Shown here piece by piece: positions 13,154-23,399 of a stretch of 64,000 nucleotides of DNA; positions within the stretch are counted from its first letter, which is position 1; each line of letters begins with the position of its first letter. Under the pieces are notes generated by a model. That model was not told where the DNA came from. It did no database searches and was given only the letters and a program-made list of their open reading frames with translations. The stretch is from contig OZ025239.1 of NCBI GenBank assembly GCA_964019155.1, forward strand, positions 101,505,298 through 101,569,297. Reading direction: 5' to 3'. This DNA comes from Osedax fenrisi (taxonomy: Eukaryota; Annelida; Polychaeta; Sabellida; Siboglinidae). The translations under genes were made by a program, and so were the position numbers.

Positions 13154-14824
13154 CATGCATACATATATAAATATGAAAAATAATATACTCTGAACGAATA
13201 ATTAATAATACATGTAGATAAAGTAAACTATATTATTATAACGCATCATTCAATCATCGTGTACAGTCCGTATAATACATATAGGCATACTATATGCACG
13301 ACGTATTACATCTCACGGTATCATCAATCAACGCATATACACGGGAACCCTATAGGGTTATGACATGGTTATACGCATGGATATATCCAAGCGATAAAAA
13401 CTCCTCTCTCTACTACTATCGTTACGAGAATACAGCCGCGATAACACTATATAGCCACGCCCATCCCGCTCAATTCGCCACGCCCATCCGACTCTAGTTC
13501 GTCACGCCTATCGCCTCTACGATCACGCCTCCTAACCTTGGAATTCTCGATGTATTCGACGTCTACGCTAGCGTGACCCCAAGTTGTCATCTTACTGTTC
13601 ACAGCGATGTTATCATTACATTCACCTACACTGGTTCCTAAAGAGGTAGTGGTAGTAGTAGTAGTGGTGGTGGTGAGAGGTAGCGTTGCTAAAACATGCC
13701 TCACGAGAGACAGAGGTCAACCCACTCGGATATCGCTAACCTTGACCTCTGCATATGCTTATGCCGGCACCGGAAACCTCGAATAGGTACTCGAAAGTTA
13801 GGCACATGGTTTTAGAACTGGATTTGATTAGAGGAAGGAACACCCTACGAAGTGACGATGTGTAAATGATCAATTAAATAATTATGAATATTATATAATG
13901 ATAATAATATTTGTTTATATTAGTTGTGGCATATTTGTCCACTGAATATATTTTTTAATTTAATTTTATAATTCATAAGATATTAAATTAATATCGATTA
14001 ATATTTCTGATATGAACTTTCAGTTTATTTGAAGTTATGAAGAATGTACACAATATTTCTCCTCTAGAATATAGTTATCTAACAATTCATGCAATGTATT
14101 CAATAGTTGACAAACATATACCACCGGGCCGTTCGGTACACTAACTGGCATGTGACACTAACTTGTATGTGACACTAACTGGTAGGTGAAACTAACTAAC
14201 ATATACAACCGGGCCGTTCGGTATACTAAGTGACATGTGACACAAACATATACCACCGGGTCGTGCGATACACTAACTGGCACGCGTCACTAACTGACAG
14301 GTGGTACTAACTGACACGCGTCACTAACTGGCATGCGGTACTAACTGACACGAGAACGGAGACTGAGCTTTAGCCGCGCTCTTGGCGTTCACGTACATGT
14401 AGAAGTCGTTAACGATGTCCGGGTAACTCACGCCACCGGAAGTCGCGTTAAGGTTCACTACACTCGGCGTACACTTACTGGTCGAGATGCTACAGTTACG
14501 CGCGGCCTTGCTACCGAAGTCGCAGTTGTACAGCGTGTCAATGGGGGCTCCTTCTCGCATCAGCTTCCGTTCGGAGGCTGCGGGGGGGCGGGGTGGGGAG
14601 ATGTTACGTAATGAGGGGGTAACGGGGTACCGGGGGTGACTAAGGCTGAGGAGCCGCGCAGTGCGCCACTTTTAAGAATACTATTCGCGCCGTTAAATAG
14701 GTCAAATATGTAGCTGTCTGCAAACGTGGCCTCAGTTTAATTCTGCGATGCTAATAAATCAAATTCGTATGTTTTCGATATAATATATATGATATAATAT
14801 ATATATATATAATATATATATATA

Positions 14825-14873
<49 letters not shown>

Positions 14874-15604
14874 CTATAATGCACGCATTTGATTTTTTAG
14901 CCAGTAGTATAAATCTGAAGCCACATTTGCAAATATTCACACGAAAAATCATATTTTAAATCTAACATGTTTGAACCATCGATATAAAGAAAGTGTACTT
15001 TCTTTATATCGATGGTTTGATCTTACAAGTCACGATTATCACGTAAATGTGGCCTCAACTTAAAGCTAAAGTTATCAATATTTAATATCTAGGCGTAATC
15101 TCTGATTTTATGAAGCGCTTATCCACATATATGTGTCAGTAGTTATAACTTAGTAATCACACACACACTTGGCAATATATCGAGGTGTTCATGTATCGGC
15201 TGACACAATAGGCCGGCGGCCTGTCACGTGGCAACGTAATAGCGTGACGTCATCGGATAATGTGAGTCACGAGCTGGTGTGTAATAAAGAGCTGGTGTGT
15301 TCTGAAGGTGTGTGTGTGTTTAATGGACGCCTCACGTGACATGCTAATACCACGTGATCACGTGATACGCACGCGTAACTATGACCGCTGCATAACGCGT
15401 GTATTTAAACCTGCTTCATTTAAACCTGGTTTCCGGTTACTTTGGCCGCGGTAGAAGTGGAATTTACCGTCCTATTCAATGGAAAAAGAATATATTAAAA
15501 TAATCGTAGAAAGTGAGCCCGATATTTATCATAGTGATTTATCGGTTTAATTGTATCCTAATGTTATAATGTATGTCAGAATTAATGTTAGACATAGTTT
15601 TAAC

Positions 15605-15658
<54 letters not shown>

Positions 15659-16534
15659 GATAACTTAGGGATGTATTGTAACTTACGAAGTCGACTTGAG
15701 AATCTCTACTCTTGAACACGTAACTTGAAGCCTGCGGGGTAACGAGTTATGTAATAGGGATGACGTAATGACGCGATGCACGTCATCGATGACTCATCGA
15801 GAACACGCGCTCTAACCGTATCGATGACATCGAAGTAGAGGGAGGTTGCGTACTTGGAGGTGTGTCCCCAGAACCACTGCCACAGCGACCTTTGTTTGTG
15901 TTGCACGGCTGCGTACGGAATAACATATAGGTCATAGTAGGTCAGGGTAGGTCAGGGTAGGTCAGGGTAGGTCAGGGTATACTATATATAATGGTAACGG
16001 TGGAGATGGTAACAAGATGTAAGACGTATAGCTGTATTGACTGATGTGGAACTAAAGGGCACAAACTAGATATCACGCATTCTTGTAGAATGCTTGTATA
16101 ATATATAGTATGTTGGTAGGGTAGTGTAATATATCGTATAATATCATGAAAATGCGATCACACCTGCTAAAACAGCTACTAGATATTGTAATGGGTATTA
16201 ACGGCTGGGGAGTAAATGTTTATAGGGGGTCTACTAAATACCCCTTTGTTTTATAGATGGGTGTGACTATTGATGTATCCGGGTCTGTAGGCGGCTATCC
16301 TGATTAGAGAGCGCCGTCTGACGACTAACCTGGGAAACAATGTTGACCGCTAGGTGACTCCAGGTATCCTATCTTACACGTGCATCTCTTTGTCTTCTGG
16401 TCGCATTCGGCGTGACCCTTGATATTATCCAGGCACCGGGCAGTATTGGCACACATGTCTCCAACTCGTTTGGGCACTGCGATGTATTCGTAGTCATGTG
16501 TTTGTATATACGTATATATGAATATATCAATATA

Positions 16535-16567
<33 letters not shown>

Positions 16568-19319
16568 TTAATTTATAATTGATAACATATATATGTGTGT
16601 ATAGGAATATATTAATTATACTATAGTAGCAGGGACAGTGTCCTTGATAGTAGTATACTATAGTAGTATAGTACTATAATAGCAAAGGGCTTTGATAATA
16701 GTAAGTATACTATGCACTGTATACTCATTCCTTATATAAAACTAACATCTGGCGCAGATGATTATTTGTTCTGTTTCCATGACTACTTTATCTCCTATTA
16801 ACGGAAATAGTTATAGTTAACAATAGGCATTATTATCAATGGTTATAATAATAAGGTTGCTGTTAACAAAAGGATGGTACTGCGTATTGGTAAACACTGA
16901 CGAGGTCATCATCGTAACGCTAACCTTTCCTCCATCTAGAAACGTCCTTGACCCTTCTCTTTCGGAGCGGTTCGATGACGCATTTACATTTCTTGTTCAC
17001 GCATTGGAAGTTACGTAACTGTGTGTGTGCGAGTGTGCGGTTGTGTAGCCGCACGTTACGTCGCACTCACTCACTGCGAACTACTGACCTTGAAGCCTCC
17101 TTCGCTGATGTCATTACAGTCCAAATGGTTCAAACATTGGTTCTCCTTTTTATCCATTTTAACTACGAAGTATGCGTGTTTGTCAGCGTATAATAATAAT
17201 TGTTTTTATTAGTATAATAATGATTATAATTATTAAATGAAAATCGAGAATATAAGAAGTCGCGAGAACACATGCAGGGTAAATATGTTATGTTATAGTT
17301 GCCAAAATAATAATGTCAATAAGTGTTCATTACTAATATATAACAAATCAATAGGATAGTTTGGTTATAAATTCTATACATATATGGTTGGTAAAAGCTA
17401 ACTTATATTACACGTAATTTAATAGAACAATAAAAACATTGTTGTATGTACATCGCGGCAACCTAAATCTAATTCTACTGCTAGAAACCGGATGCATGCA
17501 TGTATTAATCACGTGTTACGCCGCTCGCTCTCCACTAACTAGGCACGCAGGATCCGTCTATCTCTCCGAAGGTACAGTTGCAGTAGGGGGCGGCAAGTCC
17601 TCCGCCCACCGACGTGTGGTCCCTGATACACTCGGCTCCCTCGGAACATTGCCGCTCGGAATGTGTGGAACATGGCTTCATGTGTTGAGCTACGAGGCGA
17701 AGGACGCAAAGGGGCGTGTCAGTGTAAGATAAGACTCGAGCGATAATAGCCAATATTCGTCAATATATAATACTAATAGTTGCTAGATTTTAGAATAGTT
17801 AGTGAGTTGTTTGCAGTGAATTACACTTTATTAATGATAAAACTAACTTCACGTATACCCTACACAAGTTATGGGGTACTATAGTAATATTATTATTGGT
17901 ATAAACTCTAAATATGTGCGCTGACGGGAATCATACCCGGGCCTCTCGCGAGACATACAACAACGGTAACCGCTCGACTACCGAAGTCGGTATTTGATTA
18001 AGCAAGTCTATATCTAAATCAAATACTCCTATAACCCCAATACTCCTTATTCGTAAGTATTCGAATGGTTTAAGTATCGTATAGGTTATTCTACCCGTTT
18101 TAAACGGCTATACGACACACGCGTAGATTATAGGTCATAATGTCGCGCGGGGTGGGGGTGACTAACAGGCCTGGCAGTGCTTCAGCGTGGCGTTGTAGAA
18201 GTAGCCCGGATTACAGTTGCACTGTTGCTTGGTCTTGTCGCAGTAGAAGAACGTCGTGTGGATCTTGTGAGCCCTACGATCGTACTCTCCATATGAACAG
18301 TCGGTGTCCTGGAGGCAGAACGAACTCATACCACCTACAGGTCAACGGGGTCACGGGGTCATCAACTATCTCACCGTGTCGGACACACCGATCGGAGTTA
18401 TGTTTGAAAAGAATTAATTTCCCAAAATAAATGAAAACTATTTTGAATATATTAAATATAATTCTGTAACTTTATCTATATATATATACATTGTTTAGAG
18501 TTTATAAATAATTCACTAGCTGGATTACTTGTCGATACTTGCCTATAGTGTAGGCCCTGTACCCCTTTATCTCCTATGACGTAACCCTAGATGACGTAAC
18601 CCTAGATGACGTAACCCTAGATGACGTAACCCTAGATGACGTAAACCTCGTTCGCAGATGTGATCGTTAGTGCCGTGATTGAACTGATGCCAGTACGACG
18701 GGCACACGCACTCGTAGCTCTTCTCCAGCTCGTAGTCGGCATCGTCAAGGTCATCGAGGTCATCGTAACCCCCTGCAGCCGGGTCCTCTATCTCCTGACA
18801 CATGTTCGTCACGCACTTGTTACTCTCTTCCTCGTTCTCGCCGCCGCATTTCTCCTTGAAGCCTAACTGTTGGGAGTCTCTCTACGGGCGAGGAGGGGGG
18901 GGCGTGGTTATCGCGGGGTCGGAGTTCGGGCGTAGAGTGGCGTGCGGCGCGTCGTATGTAAGTGAGGAGGAGCTAAGTTCGTACGAACAACATCAACATA
19001 CATATATACATACTATTGGTGACATTAAATTAGCATTAAACAAAACTAAATTAAATATTTTAATGAATAATATATTTAAATATATACAGTTCACATTGTA
19101 CAATATACAATGTACATTGTACAAAAGTCCTATACACTGTATATTGTACAATGTATAATACACATTGTATAACGTAAACTATAATTTATACAGTGTACAC
19201 TGAACAATGTACAATGTACATCGTTCATGTACATTATACATGAATAATAAACTAACGGCAATTGATAGGCGACAAGAGACCAACAGCAAACAAATTGAAA
19301 TAGTTACACTGGAGTACAT
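12911..19319 (-). CDS. Gene B: secreted protein with five EGF/EB-like modules and a C-terminal MAM domain
   Basis: Fourteen coding exons (19319-19257, 18866-18647, 18334-18167, 17689-17540, 17162-17089, 17018-16925, 16476-16330, 15908-15817, 15731-15687, 15471-15426, 14577-14346, 13817-13741, 13637-13537, 13006-12911) join in phase with no stop, giving about 534 residues. Exon 1 encodes MYSSVTISICLLLVSCRLSIA, a signal peptide. Five cysteine-rich modules follow, for example VGDMCANTARCLDN with later KRCTCKIGY. The first carries a DDLDDLDDAD acidic insert, the fourth an RKRR site. Exons 15908-15426 are MAM-like but degenerate. The last four exons make a good MAM domain: LYNCDFG, then MCLTFEYLFE, TTWGHASVDVEY and GILAVDNIHVMTGKC just before the stop. 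Most module exons are phase 1-1, as usual for extracellular modules. It is predicted secreted, perhaps adhesive; partner unknown. Least certain are the exons 15471-15426 and 15731-15687 and the exact start; an upstream in-frame ATG lies at 19346. Confidence 0.78.
14136..14350. repeat. Minisatellite overlapping a gene B splice donor
   Basis: Units of about 16-18 bases of the form ACTAACTGGCACGCGTC repeat with variation, interspersed with CATATACCACCGGGCCGTTCG. The complement of ACTAAC is GTTAGT, the donor of the exon ending at 14346. The array therefore repeats the splice-site sequence through the start of the intron. Confidence 0.7.
14591..15425. other. Gene B intron: TA tract, perfect hairpin, E-box cluster
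   Basis: This intron has TA-rich tracts at about 14780-14870 and a perfect palindrome at 14974-15017 with 21-base arms ending CCATCGATATAAAGAAAGT. Four CACGTG hexamers lie at 15225-15364. A MAM domain usually continues past the FYRGQ block of the exon ending at 15426, but I found no such exon here. Confidence 0.5.
15938..15979. repeat. GGTCAGGGTA tandem repeat at a splice acceptor
   Basis: Four copies of a 10-base unit lie just upstream, in minus-strand sense, of the acceptor of the gene B exon starting at 15908. In that sense the unit reads TACCCTGACC and repeats the branch-point-like CTGAC. Confidence 0.7.
17918..17990 (-). pseudogene. tRNA-like sequence in a gene B intron
   Basis: The minus strand shows an A-box-like TAGTCGAGCGG and a T-arm CGGG-TATGATT-CCCG in the right order and distance, resembling a Leu/Ser-class tRNA. 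The 5' acceptor strand (ACTTCGG) does not pair with the 3' strand (TCAGCGC), and I cannot place a clean anticodon arm. I treat it as a tRNA pseudogene or tRNA-derived fragment. Confidence 0.3.
18576..18650. repeat. 15-base minisatellite at a gene B splice donor
   Basis: Five units of ATGACGTAACCCTAG, the last degenerate, abut and overlap the donor of the exon ending at 18647. The unit length is a multiple of three and each unit is open in the exon's frame (GLRHL repeats), so intron retention would extend the protein up to a stop at 18567. Confidence 0.8.
19088..19240. repeat. Palindromic TGTACATTGTACA array in gene B intron 1
   Basis: Many partly overlapping copies of ACAATGTACATTGTACAA lie just downstream of the signal-peptide exon. 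The motif is the one seen at 8036-8135. Confidence 0.65.
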
Positions 19320-19556
19320 CTGTGAATTGTGAATTATTGCGTTCATGTTTAACCTTTAACCCAGCACACGTATAGTGTATACGTCGTACACTATATATGT
19401 ATAAAGTATGCCATAGTGTATACTAAAACATAAAGTAAAGTTAGATTAACGTAAACAGTAATGGTAAAGTGTGGAATGGCCATAGGTCAGAGAGAACAGT
19501 GTGAGCGGTGTGAGCGGTGTGTGTGAGTGTAGGCAGATAAACAACGATCTACTTAC

Positions 19557-19717
19557 CTCTACGCAGGTATCACACACTGAGAGATGCTGCACAGACCATC
19601 CTTTATAAAGTACGGCCCGCTCCAACGAGTGGATGACGGAGTGGGGGTGGTTCCGTGAACCGACGCCAGGGGGAGTGAGCGCTGGTCGGTAATCACGTGG
19701 GACCCGAGTTACTCGAT
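19557..19717 (-). promoter_or_regulatory. Core promoter and non-coding first exon of gene B
   Basis: On the minus strand TATAAA (19607-19602) is followed 29 bases later by a TCAGTG initiator (A at 19578). A consensus donor AGAG|GTAAGT closes a short exon at 19557 that has no start codon. The 13-base ATCGAGTAACTCG (19717-19705) lies about 100 bases upstream of TATA and is shared with gene A. A CACGTG lies beside it. All are motif-based. Confidence 0.55.
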
Positions 19718-19986
19718 ATCTTAATCTGCCCGCCGATGTACCGGACCACCCATTACAGCAATTAACTAATACGGCCGCGAGGTGCGCGGTGCGTGGTGGT
19801 GTGCGCACTAAGTATACGTTCTACGCGTTGCAGGGGCTATACGCGTACACTCATTATAGGTGGTGTATGTTATACTATACTCGGGTAAACAATAGGTCGC
19901 CGTCACTGGCTAGTTATCCGCGAGATATACACTTCTCTCGCTGTTCATCTATTATATATTCTGCTTAATGTTTTAACATACTATAT

Positions 19987-20067
<81 letters not shown>

Positions 20068-21918
20068 ATGATTATTAATGATATCTAATTTCGAGATAGT
20101 AATGCTTTGAGCTTCAATTAGGATAATAGATTTTAATGAGTCAGTAAATCACAAATTAGAGAATTATCGACAATACAATATGTATTTCAATTATAATAAT
20201 TTTATTATAATAAACCAAATGATCAATGTGAAAATGTAGCTTTATTTTATTTATATATCGCGAATGAAATTTCAAAAATCTAACTTAACCAATTTATACC
20301 TTAGGATACTGAGATCTCATGGTGTGCCCGGCATGGTCCTGTCTCGAGTTTAATGTAATACTTGTAAAAAAAATAGGATACATTGTTAAGTATTATAATA
20401 AACTGCATGTTCATTGTTTGATTTCCTGCACATAAATACCGCCATAACTTGAATAACTCGCCACAACCTTTAGGTTTGGGGTGTCCACTTCTGATTCGAC
20501 TTTATAGTGTCGAATATTTTAATGAACTTAGTCATAATTGGAACATCATGTATTATACAAGTAATAGCTATTGTGTGTATTATACATATAATATACTAAA
20601 GAGCTATTACTTATATAAACTATCGATATTCAAAAATTAGATGTTTCACCTTCTAGGATCCTATATTAAAATTAGTATCTGATACATAATTTAAATCTAT
20701 ATATTTTTAATTTAACTTCATTATTAAGTATATCATACGATATATGATATTCTTAACTTAAAATGTACTTTTAAATAGTTGAGTTATATTATAAAATCTA
20801 GAGTATATACATGCAATATAGTTCAGCGGATATGAAACGAAATATCAGCAGGGATTCTCATTCATCGGGAATAAAGATATAGCGAACTCCATCATACATT
20901 GTACACATATGTCAACATATATGATTATAATCATGTAATAAACGTGTATCTGAACATAATTAACAAACCACAATGACTACAGACTTCGATGTTAACATAG
21001 TGTAATAGACGAACAGATAGAATATACTATAACTAAAATATATAATAATGACTTCTTAATAATACAAGGAAATTTAAATTCTACCATAAGCAGCGATTGA
21101 TAGGACGACTTAATCAAGACAATATGGATAGGAAGCAATGACTCGATGACGTCATAGATTAGAGTTCTCTCAGCTACATAAAGCTTGTCATAGCTAATAC
21201 ATTACACCCACATAATGATTATATGTCGAATACGTGTCAAGGCCAAAATGGTACTATACACAAACAAATTTACCCTATTATTATCCCTAGGAGATACGAT
21301 CCAATCATCAAAAAAGCATCTACTACAACTTATCCATAAGCCGATATTTAAATCTGAAATTAAATAGATGAATTAATATAAAGAGCATGAAATAAGATGT
21401 GATATGAAATAACCACTATAGTTATAATTTGTCAAGCTGGTATGGGTAGAACAACGTACACTGTACGTCGTACACCGCTCAACAGTAGTAATCAATATAC
21501 CATCACAGCATGCGATATATAACATAGCAGACATTCTCACTACAGAAGTGGGTAAAGTTTTGGGCCGTAAAGTGCGGATTAAATAATAGTGTAGAATTAC
21601 AAATTAACATCCCTATTTATAAGATGATTAAAACCACTATAAGAGCTCCTATTAACTCGTAGGAGCATGCGCAAGATTGTAAAACATAAATAATATAATG
21701 AGAAAAGCATCACAATCATAAAGGAGAACTGGATCCTATATGAACATCTCATGACAAATAGTATACATTCTAAATGAGTCTGATATGATAAGTCTTATAA
21801 TGAATCTACCAAACAATACCTCGAGTTGCTATCGAAGGTTAAATGTTTTGAAAATAAAATGAAAATATCGGCACTGAAAACAGAGATATACTAAATAGTT
21901 AGATAGATAAAGATTTAC
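19718..21918. other. Intergenic, with a long (TA)n tract
   Basis: A (TA)n tract spans about 19992-20062. The rest is AT-rich with no recognised gene. From about 21000 it may be the 5' part of the LINE relic that follows. Confidence 0.45.
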
Positions 21919-22450
21919 TTGAAAAAACTACAATGTAAAACACATCTACAGATACTGCATTTCGTAAAACCAAACAAGGTTAATATTTCAGATCAGCTAA
22001 TTATCCATGAAGAAATAGAAAACATTCTAATTTACTTGCGCCAACAAATATGGAACACATACGAATGGTCTAACCTATGGAAAGAATATTTTATCATCGC
22101 AATAACGAAGACAGCAGATATAAATACCTGCAAGAACTATCAAACTATAAGCCTTCTTTAACATCAGAATAATTATAAATCGACTGAGACCAATAACTAA
22201 TAATGTTAGCAGAAGGGAAACGTTAATTTACACAAACAAGAAGCACGCGTGAACTGAACTGTAGAATAGTGGCAGATAAATATATCGAACATAATATAAA
22301 TGTATGTCATAACTTCATCGATTTCTAGAAAACCTACGATGTATTATTATTAGTCATGAGATAGTATAATAGCAATGAACATATGATTAGTTATATCGAA
22401 GAACTGAATACAAGTGTAATAATAAACAACACTATCGGTGAATCACCTAC
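21919..22450 (+). pseudogene. Decayed LINE reverse transcriptase relic
   Basis: A frame reads WSNLWKEYFIIAITKTAD then CKNYQTISLL, close to the block W.eWK.S.IIPIPKKGD..CNNYR.ISLL of RTE/CR1-type LINEs. Further on, NFIDF.KTYDV with a stop stands where FIDFKKAFDSV is expected. Stops break the frame. Strand and order are clear; the clade is not. Confidence 0.6.
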
Positions 22451-23399
22451 ACACGTGATTACAATAATCTGAATCGATAATATATAATACATATGTAACA
22501 TATAGGTGAACATTAGTGAACCTATCAGTGAACAATTTGATATGACTAATACAATTTTAAATATTTGTGACGGGCGAAAAAAATAAATGTATCAATAATG
22601 ACGCGAAAAAATAAATGTAATTTATTATACTATTAAATATTAATAGTTATTAATTGTTGGTATACTGGTAAGAATATCAACAATTTATTAAGTTATTTGG
22701 TATAAATATATGTAGGATATATAAGATAATTTTAATTAAAATTGTATTATTTAATACTTTTATTGAAAGTATACAATACATAGACATACATAGATAATAT
22801 TATAGGATAATAAAAATATCAAGCTCGCTGAACAATGTCAAATTCCTACTAATTAAATAAATGGGAGTATAGTAAATAGTGAGTAACACTACCAAAGTCT
22901 ATATAATACCAAGGAATGGAGTAAGTATTTAGTTAGATTAAAAGTAAGTTTATTACGAGTGTTTCTACTATTGTAAATATAGAAGTTAACAATACAAATA
23001 GTATAGGCTATTTGCATAGAGATACACATGTGAATCAAAAGTAATATAAATAGTAGTGTTCGACTGAGAAGTTGGAAAGGAGAGTAGACAGGGATGTGAA
23101 AAAGATATTGGAGATATGGGTATATATAATATAATAGTGTCAGTTTTGGAAGTGTTTAAATAAAGTTAGTTCAACGAAAACCATTCGGTTAGATCAGTAA
23201 TACAGTTACAAATATAGATTTGAATATATTCATGGTCACCTGGGTGTGGACAACATGTAGTCCTATATATGTTCAGATTATCAGCTTATATATGGCAATG
23301 TCAGTGAGGATATATAGTAAATTGCATATATTAGTAAATTTGGAAAGGATTGTATACTTTATGGATAAAAGGAGGCTTGAGATGGAATAGTTGTATACT

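Noticed and set aside
15706..15906. A single continuous 66-codon exon in gene B
   Set aside because: The frame starts at GTG and ends in a stop before the GTAAGT donor at 15686; splitting it at GTTAGA (15816) and CCCCGCAG (15732) keeps the phase.
15938..15979. Telomere-like GGTCAGGGTA repeat
   Set aside because: Only four copies lie in an intron and the unit is not a known telomere repeat; it serves as intron-end sequence on the minus strand.
19446..19808. Minus-strand 120-codon open frame over the gene B promoter
   Set aside because: It has no domain, spans a TATA box, initiator and consensus donor, and is best explained as GC-rich promoter sequence.
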